Of a stretch of DNA of 64,000 nt, positions 36,303 through 45,267 are shown piece after piece. The position numbers and the translations under genes were made by a program. The notes beneath the pieces were generated by a model. It was not told where the DNA came from. It made no database searches and saw only the letters and a program-made list of their open reading frames with translations. The stretch's first letter is position 1. The number at the start of each line of letters is the position of its first letter. Source of the stretch: JAFGRU01 sp016934985 (GTDB lineage Bacteria; Desulfobacterota; Desulfuromonadia; Desulfuromonadales; JAAYDE01); the NCBI GenBank assembly GCA_963665045.2, contig CAXXJQ010000002.1, positions 124,001 to 188,000 on the forward strand, given 5' to 3'.

Positions 36303-36338
36303 AAAAAGGCCGATGTTTTCATTGGCCTTTTTCTTTTT
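36303..36338 (+). terminator. Rho-independent terminator of metE
   Basis: The stem AAAAAGGCC / GGCCTTTTT with a 12-base loop is followed by a second T run, 12 bp after the metE stop. Confidence 0.85.
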
Positions 36339-36415
36339 GCGACACTAAACCTTAAATAGATTTATTCTGGGGATATGGGTTGTCTCTCTCTTCGGCACGA
36401 ACCCGAAAACGCAGC

Positions 36416-37576
36416 TTATTTCAAAAAGCCCTTCTTTCTGAACCATTCCTCCAGGCGATCAAAGGCACGGCCGATGTTCTCAATGGAATTGGAATAGGAA
36501 AACCGTAAATATCCTTCTGCCCCCTCGCCGAAATCAATCCCTGGCGTCAGAGCAACCCCTGTCTCTTCAAGAATTTTCTTGGCCAGAGAAAGGGAATCCC
36601 GACTAATATGACGGGCATCGGCGAGAACATAAAAAGCTCCCGTCGGCTCCTTGCCAACCCCCAACCCAAGACGGCGCACTCCCTTGAGCGTGTATTTACG
36701 CCTCTGGTCGTAGGCCTGCCGCATCCTTGCGACATAATCATCGCATTCCCGCAAGGCCGTAACCCCGGCACACTGCACGAAGCTATTGGCGCAAATCAGG
36801 AAATTCTGATGCAGGCTCTGCAAGGTGCGCACACTTGACGGCGGCGCTATCAGATAGCCAAGGCGCCAACCGGTCATGGCGTAGGTTTTTGAAAACCCAC
36901 CCAAAACAAAAGCTTCGGATGTAAACTCAAGAACACTCCGTTCCTCCCCTTCATAGGTCAGACCGTGATAAATTTCATCGGAAATAAGCGGCACCGGCAA
37001 GGATGATAATTCCTCCAACCAGGCAGTGGGAAGCACCGAGCCGGCCGGATTGGAAGGAGAGTTAATCAGTACTCCACGGGTTTTCGGTCCAACAAGCTTC
37101 TTAACTTCTTCGGGCCTGGGCTGAAAACCATCCTCTTCACGGGTTCGCAAAAAAACGGTTTCACCCCCAAGAAAACGGATAAAATTCGGATAGCAGGCGT
37201 AACTCGGGTCGGAAAGGATGATCTCATCCCCCTCATCAAGCAAAGAGGCGAACAAAAGGAGCATGAGGGGGCTGGTTCCGGAAGAAACAATCACTTGCTC
37301 AGTGGTGATGGCAACACCGTAACGTCTGCGATAATGTTCGACAATCGCTTCCCGCAGTTCAATGCGACCCAGAGAGTGTGTATAGGCCGTATTACCGCTT
37401 TTCATGGCCACAACGGCGCCCTCAATGACCGGTTCCGGAGTGGGAAAATCCGGTTCTCCTAAGCAGAGAAGGATGATGTCTTTTCCTTGGGCCTTGAGTT
37501 CTTCGGCCCTCTCCATGACTTCCATGGCTAAAAACGGCGTGATTCTACTGGCATTGCGAGCAACATTAATTTCCAT
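36416..37576 (-). CDS. Class I/II pyridoxal-phosphate aminotransferase
   Basis: A 386-residue fold-type I aminotransferase of the aspartate aminotransferase superfamily. It shows GEPDFPTPEPV near residue 40, SGTSPLMLLL near 99, INSPSNPAGSV near 170, the SDEIYHGL block near 198, the PLP lysine in GGFSKTYAMTGWRLGY (about K230) and the C-terminal YLRFSYSNS arginine that binds substrate carboxylate. ATG 37576 has AGAGGAAG at good spacing; an upstream in-frame ATG at 37639 is less likely. Substrate specificity cannot be assigned. Convergent with metE. Confidence 0.9.
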   Translation of the reverse strand: MEINVARNASRITPFLAMEVMERAEELKAQGKDIILLCLGEPDFPTPEPVIEGAVVAMKSGNTAYTHSLGRIELREAIVEHYRRRYGVAITTEQVIVSSGTSPLMLLLFASLLDEGDEIILSDPSYACYPNFIRFLGGETVFLRTREEDGFQPRPEEVKKLVGPKTRGVLINSPSNPAGSVLPTAWLEELSSLPVPLISDEIYHGLTYEGEERSVLEFTSEAFVLGGFSKTYAMTGWRLGYLIAPPSSVRTLQSLHQNFLICANSFVQCAGVTALRECDDYVARMRQAYDQRRKYTLKGVRRLGLGVGKEPTGAFYVLADARHISRDSLSLAKKILEETGVALTPGIDFGEGAEGYLRFSYSNSIENIGRAFDRLEEWFRKKGFLK

Positions 37577-37888
37577 TTTACTTCCTCTGGCGAATGTTAT
37601 GTGTTGACTCAATATATGCCCGGCGACCCAAAACATCAAATATTTCCAGTGACCTTCCAGCGAAAATCCCCGTTAAGATTTTTTTAATAACCCAAGGACT
37701 CGCCGCACTAAAACATTAAAAAACGACCTGACAAAAAGAAGCCCACCACTAACCCATATTGGCACCTCTTTTCGAAACCAAAGAAAAGTCTCTTTTAAGA
37801 TTTCATCCAAAACAACACACCATATTTATTTTCAATTAGTTGCCCGACATCTATTAATATTTGTTATTAAAAAATATTTATAGTGAAG
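37577..37888. other. AT-rich divergent intergenic region
   Basis: About 310 bp between the aminotransferase and the pilin cluster, transcribed away on both sides. It is AT-rich with no gene or repeat copy. It ends at a candidate sigma-54 promoter. Confidence 0.4.
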
Positions 37889-37904
37889 TTGGTCCAAAAT
37901 TTGC
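37889..37904 (+). promoter_or_regulatory. Candidate sigma-54 (-24/-12) promoter of the minor pilin cluster
   Basis: TTGGTCCAAAATTTGC has GG (37891-37892) and GC (37903-37904) separated by exactly 10 bases, as sigma-54 promoters require, with TTGC matching the -12 consensus. The -24 block is TGGTCC rather than TGGCAC. It is about 37 bp before fimT, and pilin genes are often RpoN-dependent. Confidence 0.4.
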
Positions 37905-37940
37905 GCGAAAACACATGACTCACTATGCAAGGAGATTCTA

Positions 37941-38465
37941 ATGAAAAACCGTCATACTCAGGGTTTTACTGTTTTGGAATTGATCATTGTGGTTGCCATT
38001 ATGGCGTTGGCGGCTGCCGTGGCAATTCCCAGCATTAATTCCTATTTGGTCACCTATAACCTCAAGGCTAGTGCCAGGAACCTGGCCGGAACCTTTCAAA
38101 AAGCCCGTTCCGAAGCCCTGGCCAATCGAACCGATTGCACCATCAGCTTCAATAGCAGTGTTGACGGAACAAACTACGATTTCATTGTTTATCTCGATAA
38201 TGGAACCAAAAACTGGAAGTATGACAGCGGCGAAACGCTCATAACCACTGCCAATCTTTCACATGATTCGAGTATTGCTTTCACTACCAGTGGCATTTCC
38301 TTCCCTACTAACGATGCCGGTAAACCATCTGTGGCCTTTAACTCCAGAGGGATGCCACGAACCAAGGACGGCAGCATGGGAGGAGGGTCCGTTGCAATAA
38401 AAAATTCCAAGGGGACTATCCACACCGTCGTGTTGACCCCCTTGGGCGGAGTTAAGGTAAATTGA
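37941..38465 (+). CDS. fimT: GspH/FimT-family minor type IV pilin
   Basis: A 174-residue prepilin. The class III leader ends at the PilD cleavage site before F (GFTVLELIIVVAIMALAAAV): a short basic leader, then Gly, Phe and Glu at +5, followed by a long hydrophobic helix. The C-terminal globular part has the GspH/FimT pattern of SSVDGTNYDFIVYLDNG. ATG 37941 follows CAAGGAG. It is first in a five-gene minor pilin cluster; such pilins prime pilus assembly together with PilY1. FimU is an alternative name. Confidence 0.82.
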   Translation: MKNRHTQGFTVLELIIVVAIMALAAAVAIPSINSYLVTYNLKASARNLAGTFQKARSEALANRTDCTISFNSSVDGTNYDFIVYLDNGTKNWKYDSGETLITTANLSHDSSIAFTTSGISFPTNDAGKPSVAFNSRGMPRTKDGSMGGGSVAIKNSKGTIHTVVLTPLGGVKVN

Positions 38466-38482
38466 TCAGCTTTGGAGGGCAT

Positions 38483-39331
38483 ATGGTGCTAAAGAATCTA
38501 AATTCCAAGGGCTTCACCCTGATCGAGCTGCTCGTCGGCATCGTTCTGGTCGCCTTGGGAATCGGAGTTATATATTCATCGTTTATTGCTCAGAATAATA
38601 CCTACGTCAACCAGGAACAGGTTGTCGATATGCAGCAAAATCTCCGCGGTGCCATCGGACTTCTTACTCAGGAAATACGCATGAGCGGCTTCGATCCGAA
38701 AAGGACCAACTCTTTTTCAGGTATAGGAGATGTCTCCCTGGATGGTTCAGGAAACGGCACCATAACCTTTTCTGTGGACTGGAACGAAGATGGCGTCATC
38801 AACACCACGGAAGATACCAATGACAACTCCCTTCTCGACAGCGGTGAAGACGTAAACGGCAACGGCATCCTCGACCTGGGAGAGACCATCACCTATTCCC
38901 TGTCAGCTAACCAGTTGTTGAGAGCCGCGGGAGGGGCCGGAACTGTGCTGGCAGAGAACATCGAAGGGCTGGCTTTTGCCTTTGCCTTTGACAACGACGA
39001 TGACGGGGAACTGGAGACCACGGCGGGCGGCAACATCCTCTGGGCTATTGACTCAGACGGCGATGGACTTCTGGACAAACATCTTGACACCAACGACGAT
39101 GGTATCATCGACAGCAGCGACAGCACCAGTGGAACCAATCTGGCGTCAACCGCAGCCCTCGAAAATATCCGGGCCGTACAAATATGGATGCTGGCAAAAA
39201 GCCGCATATCTGACAAAGAGCTAGTTAACAGCCAGACCTATGTACTGGGGAATCAGCATAAAATCGTCAGCGACAAGCTGCGGCGGCGCCTTCTGACTTC
39301 GACCTTTGCCTGCCGCAACATGGGGTTATGA
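38483..39331 (+). CDS. pilW: PilW-type minor pilin with calcium-binding-like repeats
   Basis: A 282-residue minor pilin. The prepilin site is SKGFTLIELLVG with Gly and Glu at +5, followed by the hydrophobic helix. The globular part contains acidic DxNxDGxxD-like loops: DWNEDGVINTTEDTND near residue 103, DVNGNGILDLGE near 128 and DSDGDGLLDKHLDTNDDGI near 190. These are EF-hand or dockerin-like calcium loops. ATG 38483, with GGAGGG upstream, is preferred over the TTG at 38462. It starts 17 bp after fimT ends and overlaps pilV by 4 bp, so translation is coupled. Confidence 0.85.
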   Translation: MVLKNLNSKGFTLIELLVGIVLVALGIGVIYSSFIAQNNTYVNQEQVVDMQQNLRGAIGLLTQEIRMSGFDPKRTNSFSGIGDVSLDGSGNGTITFSVDWNEDGVINTTEDTNDNSLLDSGEDVNGNGILDLGETITYSLSANQLLRAAGGAGTVLAENIEGLAFAFAFDNDDDGELETTAGGNILWAIDSDGDGLLDKHLDTNDDGIIDSSDSTSGTNLASTAALENIRAVQIWMLAKSRISDKELVNSQTYVLGNQHKIVSDKLRRRLLTSTFACRNMGL

Positions 39332-39771
39332 CAATGAGAAAACATGTTCGCCTGAATAATAAGGGCTTTAGCATTATTGAAGTCCTGGTAGGCCTGACAA
39401 TCTTCGCCATTGGCATTCTCGCTCTCGCCAAGGTCCAGATTGTCTCCCTGAAAGGCAATAGCCAGTCCCGCCAGATAACCGAAGCTTCATACCTGGCACA
39501 GAGCAGGATGGAAGTTCTGACCCGACTCCCTTACGACGATCTTGTGGATGACGGCTCAGGGACGATTAACTCAACGGGAACGGATGCCGACGGCAATGAG
39601 CAGCTTTCCTTCACCGGAAGAGACTATCAGGTGTCGTGGAATATTGCCGAGGGAACTCCGACTGCACCTGCTGACAATATGAAAATGATTCGTGTAATCG
39701 TTGACTGGCAAGAAGGGGGAGGCCAAAAAACCGTCACTTTGGACTATGCTCATGCGGATCCAAACTTTTGA
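39328..39771 (+). CDS. pilV: PilV-type minor pilin
   Basis: A 147-residue minor pilin with the prepilin motif NKGFSIIEVLVGLTIFAIGI (Glu at +5) and the PilV-family LAQSRMEVLTRLPYDDL block near residues 52-68. The start ATG overlaps the pilW stop as ATGA, a sign of translational coupling. It joins the tip complex of the type IV pilus with FimT, PilW, PilX and PilY1. Confidence 0.85.
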   Translation: MTMRKHVRLNNKGFSIIEVLVGLTIFAIGILALAKVQIVSLKGNSQSRQITEASYLAQSRMEVLTRLPYDDLVDDGSGTINSTGTDADGNEQLSFTGRDYQVSWNIAEGTPTAPADNMKMIRVIVDWQEGGGQKTVTLDYAHADPNF

Positions 39772-39789
39772 CGGGAAGGGGATTAGAAA

Positions 39790-40254
39790 ATGACTCTGAA
39801 CAAACATGGATTTAAAAGAAAATCCAAAAATCGCGAGGCAGGATCCGCCATGATTACGGCCATGATCTTTCTGGCCGTTTTGACCATGATTGCCGTTGCC
39901 GCCTCCACAACCAGCTATACCGAGACAAGAGTGACCACCAACGTTCGTGCTCACCAGAATGCGTTTTTTGCAGCGGAATCTGGCCTTTCCTATATCATTG
40001 CAACACCGTCCTATTACGGAAGCACGAATTTAGACACCTCCACAGGAGTCGGCGGCACGGAAAGCGTCGGAAATTACAGTTTTACCGTGAACGCTTTATA
40101 CCTTGGGCCCGACAATTCCGGCCAATCTCTACGAGGCTCAGGCTATTCCGCCGGAAAATTCCGGGCACATAATTATAAACTCACCTCAACTGGAAACGGT
40201 CCCGCTTTGGCCACCACCCAAATCTCAGCTGAAGGCTACAGGATAGGTTTCTAA
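39790..40254 (+). CDS. pilX: PilX-type minor pilin
   Basis: A 154-residue protein of the PilX type. The N-terminus has a basic leader and the block REAGSAMITAMIFLAVLTMI, a PilX-like hydrophobic helix in which the usual Phe after the cleavage glycine is replaced. FFAAESGLSYIIATPSYYG near residue 55 is the PilX 'AEAG' helix that marks this family. It lies 18 bp after pilV and 14 bp before pilY1, so it is in the same operon. Confidence 0.82.
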   Translation: MTLNKHGFKRKSKNREAGSAMITAMIFLAVLTMIAVAASTTSYTETRVTTNVRAHQNAFFAAESGLSYIIATPSYYGSTNLDTSTGVGGTESVGNYSFTVNALYLGPDNSGQSLRGSGYSAGKFRAHNYKLTSTGNGPALATTQISAEGYRIGF

Positions 40255-40268
40255 AGGAGGATGGAGCT

Positions 40269-43200
40269 ATGACAACATTTAATTTCAAAAAACTGGTCGC
40301 CATTCAGGCACTATTGTCCCTCTTGATGTTCTCTCCACTTTCCGCCGACGACACCTGCATCTTTTCGGTAACGGCAGACGATATGCCGCCCAACATCGTT
40401 CTCCTCCTCGACAGCGGTGCTGAAATGGAGCAGATAGTCGCCTTTTCCAGCTACGATCCGGCCACGGATTACACGCCCACCGTGGCAACGGAAAACGAAG
40501 GCGTCAACGGTTTTTTCAACGACAGAGGTTATGTTCTTGTAAGAAAGAATGCTTCAACTTCGTATATCCGACTTGTTCAGGAGGACATGACACCAGGGAC
40601 AACGGATCAAGTAAAAAGCGACAGCGCCAACACCTGGACCATCAATGGCCGTACCCTAACCCTGCCCTTAACTCCTTCAACAGTGGCCGTCGACGGTGTC
40701 ATTGATAATGCCAACCAGTTCCGCTACAGCAAAAACTATCTCAACTACCTCTTTTTCGGCTCCTATACCACCGACAGTGCTTTAGCAACACCAGACGGCA
40801 GCGACCTGCCGAACTACACCCGTTTTTACATGGCAAAAAAGGCCATCCTTCAGGTCGCGAAAATCACCTCCAACAAGGCCAAATTCGGTATCTACAACTT
40901 CGTCAACGATTCCGGGGCCAGCTCCGTCCAGCCATTAAAAATGGTGGTAGACACTATTGCGCCTCTTCCGGCAAACAACACCCTTGATTCTGCTTTTGTC
41001 AACAACATCAACAATATGGGCACTGGCGATTATTCCCCCCTTGCAGAAGGGCTTTCGGATATCGGCACCTATTACGCCAGCCCCAGTTCAGGACTGCCCA
41101 CCATTGACGCCTATTGCCAGAAAAACTTCGCCATCGTGGTTTCGGCCGGTGTCTCCTCAGAAGACGAGGATCCCGGCAACTCAGCGGTTCCCGATGATTT
41201 TGATACCGTGGACTACGACGGCGACAATGCCAGTATTGGGGAAGGAAATATAAAGGTCGACACCACTACCTACGCTATCCCAGTGAACTACAATGGCTCG
41301 ACTTACCTGGACGATGTCGCCCAATATCTCTTTGACCACGACATTCCCGACTATGTTCCGGGGTACCAGAATATTTATACCTACACCGTCGGTGTCATGA
41401 CGACGGATACCAATAAAGCCTTCTTGATCAATACCTCAAACAACGGTAACGGCAACACCAACCTCTATGACACAACCGATCCCGATTACGGCAAGTATCA
41501 TTTCGACGCCACCTCGCCGGATGAGATATCCACAGCACTGGAAGCCGCTCTTGACAGCATTCTTTCCCGGACCGCCACCTTTACGGCACCGGTCGTCCCT
41601 GTCACCCGAACCACCAGTGGCGACTTGATCTACCTGGCTTTCTTCAAACCCATGGAAGGAAACTTCTGGGAGGGGAATATCACCAAGTTCGGACTGACCG
41701 AAGACAATATCATTATCGACAAAAATAACAATAGCGCCACATGGGACAATGGGGCCATTAAAGATACCGCAGAGCCTCATTGGGCCACCATCGATTGGGC
41801 GGACTCAAGCAAACCGAACTACATGGCCAACACTTCGCGAAATATCTACACCTATTTCGGGGATACGGACCTGACCGACACCAGCAACGCCTTTGCAACA
41901 ACGAACACAACCAACCTGACCCTGGCCGTCCTTGGCACCCCCACAGCTGGAGCCTCCCCCAGGGAAGACCTCATCAATTATATTCGAGGGGCAGATGTCT
42001 TTGACGAAGACGGCGACAGCAACACTACGGAAAACAGAAGTATCATTACCGGAGACGCTCTGCATGTCGAGCCCGTGGTCTTCAATTACACTTATCAGTT
42101 GAGCGAGGGAACTCCCACCACCGGTTTCATCCGCGTTTTTTACGGCGCCAACGACGGCATGCTGCATGCCGTCAAGGACTCGGACGGCAAGGAAGCCTGG
42201 GGCTTCATACCGCCGCCTCAACTTTCACGCCTCAAACAAATCATCGAGGGCTCTGCGCACGAATACTTCCTCGATTCAAGCCCGAAAATCTATTTTCTCG
42301 ACATTGATAAAGACGGCTATATCGACGATGTCAACGGCGACGGCATGGTGGATGGCGATGGCGTGGCGGATAACAACAACGACGGGATAGTGGACGGTGA
42401 CGATGACGACCGCGTCATCATGATTTTCGGCGAAAGAAAGGGCGGTGCGCACTATTACGCTATTGACGTCACTTATCCGGACAACCCTGTCTTCCTGTGG
42501 CAAAAATCATCAAGCGACTATGCCGAATTGGGCGAGACCTGGTCCGAACCAAAATTCTGCAAGGTCAAAACGTCAAGTACCGACCTAAGCGGTAAACCGG
42601 TGCTGTTTGTTGGCGGCGGATACAGTTCCGGGAATACGACAGGAAGGGCCATTTACGTTCTGGATGTCCTTGACGGTTCCCTCGTCAAAGCATTCTACCA
42701 TGCGGATGGCACCACGTCAGGTATGGACTACAGCGTCATCAGCAACATCACCCTTATCGATGCTGACAGCAACGGTATCACTGATAAGGCCTATGTAGGG
42801 GATCTGGGCGGCAACCTCTGGCGTATCGGTTATTTTCCTTCCTCCTTCCCGTCAGCAGATGAAAATATCAGCAACTGGGTAGCTCAGATTCTGTTCTCGG
42901 CAGGTTGCGACGAAAGTGATTGCACCAACAGCACTGACGATGACAGTGATGGCCTGACGGATGAGAAAAGACAGTTCCAATATGCCCCGGACGTAACCCT
43001 GGAATGGACCTATGATCTGGTGTTTATTGGCTCGGGAGACCGCGAAATCGCCTGTGAAGACGGCACCAACGATCGCATCTATGCGATTAAGGATAACCAT
43101 GTCTCCGCCTCATTAACTGAAACTGACCTGGTCAATGTCAACCCTGCTTCCGGAACGGCACCCACCCCCAATCTCGACAACCCCAGCGCCGATGTCGATT

Positions 43201-43613
43201 CCAACTTTAGTGTTGACTATGGTTGGTATTATCCGCTTGGAGACGGAGAAAAGGCTCTGGCTGAAGGATTGGTCTTTAATAAAACCCTCTTTATTACTAC
43301 TTTCTTCCCGAACACCAATCCTTGTGTACCGGGTGGTGCCAGCCTGTTGTACGGTCTCGGATATAAAACCGGAGCCGCCAGCATAGACTGGGACGGCAAT
43401 GGAACCAAAGACGCCAGTACCACCCTGGGCGGCGGGATCGGCTCAAAACCGGTTATCGTTATTCATGATAATTCGACCAAAATGCTCGTTTCTGTCGGCA
43501 GTACCAATCCCGATGCCCTCAGTGAGTCCACAAACGCTGGGGTCGTCACCGTCGACCCCAATCCACCAACCCACAATATTTATTTTATCGTGTGGAGGGA
43601 AATGTTCGACTGA
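40269..43613 (+). CDS. pilY1: PilY1 type IV pilus tip adhesin/assembly protein
   Basis: An 1114-residue secreted protein with a signal peptide (residues 1-26, ending PLSA). The N-terminal half resembles a VWA domain but its MIDAS begins LLLDSGAEM, lacking the DxSxS pattern. The C-terminal half is the PilC/PilY1 beta-propeller: GFIRVFYGANDGMLHAVKD, AWGFIPPPQLSRL, GGAHYYAIDV and LFVGGGYSSGN. A dense acidic calcium-type segment (DIDKDGYIDDVNGDG onward) lies at about 678-715, and a second (DDDSDGLTDE) near 893. It functions in pilus assembly, adhesion or surface sensing. AAAGGAGG precedes the start, and a strong terminator follows. Confidence 0.92.
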   Translation: MTTFNFKKLVAIQALLSLLMFSPLSADDTCIFSVTADDMPPNIVLLLDSGAEMEQIVAFSSYDPATDYTPTVATENEGVNGFFNDRGYVLVRKNASTSYIRLVQEDMTPGTTDQVKSDSANTWTINGRTLTLPLTPSTVAVDGVIDNANQFRYSKNYLNYLFFGSYTTDSALATPDGSDLPNYTRFYMAKKAILQVAKITSNKAKFGIYNFVNDSGASSVQPLKMVVDTIAPLPANNTLDSAFVNNINNMGTGDYSPLAEGLSDIGTYYASPSSGLPTIDAYCQKNFAIVVSAGVSSEDEDPGNSAVPDDFDTVDYDGDNASIGEGNIKVDTTTYAIPVNYNGSTYLDDVAQYLFDHDIPDYVPGYQNIYTYTVGVMTTDTNKAFLINTSNNGNGNTNLYDTTDPDYGKYHFDATSPDEISTALEAALDSILSRTATFTAPVVPVTRTTSGDLIYLAFFKPMEGNFWEGNITKFGLTEDNIIIDKNNNSATWDNGAIKDTAEPHWATIDWADSSKPNYMANTSRNIYTYFGDTDLTDTSNAFATTNTTNLTLAVLGTPTAGASPREDLINYIRGADVFDEDGDSNTTENRSIITGDALHVEPVVFNYTYQLSEGTPTTGFIRVFYGANDGMLHAVKDSDGKEAWGFIPPPQLSRLKQIIEGSAHEYFLDSSPKIYFLDIDKDGYIDDVNGDGMVDGDGVADNNNDGIVDGDDDDRVIMIFGERKGGAHYYAIDVTYPDNPVFLWQKSSSDYAELGETWSEPKFCKVKTSSTDLSGKPVLFVGGGYSSGNTTGRAIYVLDVLDGSLVKAFYHADGTTSGMDYSVISNITLIDADSNGITDKAYVGDLGGNLWRIGYFPSSFPSADENISNWVAQILFSAGCDESDCTNSTDDDSDGLTDEKRQFQYAPDVTLEWTYDLVFIGSGDREIACEDGTNDRIYAIKDNHVSASLTETDLVNVNPASGTAPTPNLDNPSADVDSNFSVDYGWYYPLGDGEKALAEGLVFNKTLFITTFFPNTNPCVPGGASLLYGLGYKTGAASIDWDGNGTKDASTTLGGGIGSKPVIVIHDNSTKMLVSVGSTNPDALSESTNAGVVTVDPNPPTHNIYFIVWREMFD

Positions 43614-43643
43614 TTTTTATTGACCTGAATATACAAACATGCC

Positions 43644-43680
43644 AAAGCCCGAGAAAAGAATCCTTTCTCGGGCTTTTTTA
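43644..43680 (+). terminator. Rho-independent terminator of the pilin operon
   Basis: AAAGCCCGAGAAA pairs with TTTCTCGGGCTTT over a seven-base loop, followed by a T run; it lies about 30 bp after the pilY1 stop. Confidence 0.9.
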
Positions 43681-43783
43681 TACCTATTCATCAAAGGATC
43701 CTCCTCACCTTTGCCCAAAATAAAAAGATCAGTTATCATATGTTGCTTTTGATTTAAAAATAGAATTGCATTCAGGAGGAAAA

Positions 43784-44356
43784 ATGAAAAAATCTCTCGG
43801 CGCTGCAACCCTCATTGTACCGACTCCAACCTGGGTGGTTGGAACTTACGACCAGGACGGAAAAGCCAACGTCATGACCGCTGCATGGGGAGGAATCTGC
43901 TGTTCGGATCCGCCGTGCGTAGCCGTTGCCCTGCGGGCAGCCACCTATTCCCACGGCAATATCTTGGCCCGCAAGGCCTTCACGATCAGCGTTCCCAGTG
44001 AAAACCATGTCGTGGAAGCAGATTACTGGGGCATGGCCTCGGGCCGCGATAAGGACAAATTCGCTTCGGCAAGTCTGACCCCGGAAGCGAGTACCCTGGT
44101 TGATGCCCCCTTCGTTAAAGAGTTCCCCCTGGTTTTGGAATGTGAACTGCAACAGGCGGTGGAGGTTGGCCTCCATACCCAATTCATCGGCAGAATCGTG
44201 GATGTCAAAGCAGACGAGGCTGTCCTCGATAGCAAGGGGAAGCCAGATTTGGAGAAAATCCGGCCGATCCTTTTCAGCCCCGGTAATCGGAGTTACTACA
44301 CCATAGGCGAGTTTCTGGCAAAAGGCTTTTCCGTCGGTCAAAAATTCCAGGAATAA
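43784..44356 (+). CDS. Flavin reductase-family (FMN-binding split-barrel) protein
   Basis: A 190-residue FMN-binding protein of the flavin reductase-like group common in anaerobes. TPTWVVGTYDQDGKANVMTA near residue 14, the cysteine pair in GGICCSDPP near 38-46 and VALRAATYSHGNI near 49-61 define the flavin-binding barrel; FTISVPSENHVVEADYWG follows. ATG 43784 has CAGGAGG at ideal spacing. The electron acceptor is unknown. A monocistronic unit. Confidence 0.87.
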   Translation: MKKSLGAATLIVPTPTWVVGTYDQDGKANVMTAAWGGICCSDPPCVAVALRAATYSHGNILARKAFTISVPSENHVVEADYWGMASGRDKDKFASASLTPEASTLVDAPFVKEFPLVLECELQQAVEVGLHTQFIGRIVDVKADEAVLDSKGKPDLEKIRPILFSPGNRSYYTIGEFLAKGFSVGQKFQE

Positions 44357-44515
44357 TGTCTGCGTTCGTGGGCTGAAGGTAGGAAAAGAGTCTAAGGTCT
44401 TGGCCTGAATAAGTGTTTCCACAATCTGAGGCGCACCTGAAGGTTCTTCGGTGATTTTTTGGAACCTTTGGCAGGTCGATGAGCTGTGCTATTAACCGGT
44501 CGTAACTCATGGACT
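44352..44515 (+). repeat. Dispersed repeat family B, copy 2
   Basis: A long copy of about 160 bp between the flavin reductase and FAH genes. Shared blocks with copy 3 are TTGGCCTGAATAAGTGTTTC, CTGAGGCGCACC, GGTTCTTCGGTGATTTTTTG and GAGCTGTGCTATTAACCGGT, ending GTAACTCATGG. Confidence 0.75.
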
Positions 44516-44523
44516 CGAGGAAT

Positions 44524-44566
44524 AAAAAAGGGGACGAAAAAAATATTTCGTCCCCTTCATTTTTTA
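44524..44566. terminator. Bidirectional rho-independent terminator
   Basis: GGGGACGAAA / TTTCGTCCCC with a six-base loop. It has a T run on both sides; on the minus strand TTTTTTATT follows the stem, so it ends the FAH-family gene and could also stop plus-strand reading. Confidence 0.85.
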
Positions 44567-44585
44567 AATGGCCGCGACTAAGGGT

Positions 44586-45197
44586 TTATTTAGCCTGCCA
44601 CACACCTTCAGTGAGGACTTTTTCTCCTATTTTTACTCTCCCCGCATAAACCTGTCCGGCATTGACCACACCAACCCCTTGGGGCGTACCGGTCATGACA
44701 ATGTCACCGTCCTCAAGAGTCATAAATGTCGATATTTCAGCCAAGATGGTGGCCGGCTTATACATCATCAGGGCAATAGTCCCGGTCTGCACGTTTGTGC
44801 CATCGATATCCAATTCCACCGTTAAAGAAGGAGGGATGTCCTCAATGGCGACAAACGGACTGAAAACAACGGACCCGTCAAAGGCCTTGGCTCGCTCCCA
44901 GGGAAGCCCTTTGACCTTTAAACGGCTCTGCAGCTCCCGCTTGGTCAGGTCCAAACCGAATCCGACCGCTGAAAACCTGCCATCTTCAAAAAGAAAGCTT
45001 AATTCTCCCTCATAATGAAGAGGCTCTTCGTGAAATGCATGCAAATCCTCTGCAATAGCTGAATTTGGTTTCAGGAAAATGACCAGATTTTCGGGAATTT
45101 CATTGCCCAGTTCCTCGATATGCTCGACGTAATTACGGCCGACACAAACGATTTTTGAGGGCACGACCTTCCTTCTGCCAAATTTTATTTTTTTCAA
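44586..45197 (-). CDS. Fumarylacetoacetate hydrolase-family protein
   Basis: A 203-residue FAH-fold hydrolase or decarboxylase. It has CVGRNYVEH near residue 18, the metal ligands in HYEGELSFLFED near 66-77, KAFDGSVVFSPF near 104 and TGTPQGVG near 172-179. Such enzymes cut acylpyruvates or act as oxaloacetate decarboxylases. The start is a TTG at 45197 preceded by GGAGGG. It lies 70 bp downstream of the dienelactone hydrolase on the same strand and shares no obvious pathway with it. Confidence 0.85.
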   Translation of the reverse strand: MKKIKFGRRKVVPSKIVCVGRNYVEHIEELGNEIPENLVIFLKPNSAIAEDLHAFHEEPLHYEGELSFLFEDGRFSAVGFGLDLTKRELQSRLKVKGLPWERAKAFDGSVVFSPFVAIEDIPPSLTVELDIDGTNVQTGTIALMMYKPATILAEISTFMTLEDGDIVMTGTPQGVGVVNAGQVYAGRVKIGEKVLTEGVWQAK

Positions 45198-45267
45198 ACT
45201 CCCTCCATTTCAATTGAAATTAAATTTTTCCGGCAAACGCATTAGACCAAAAAACCCTCCCCTCGTT

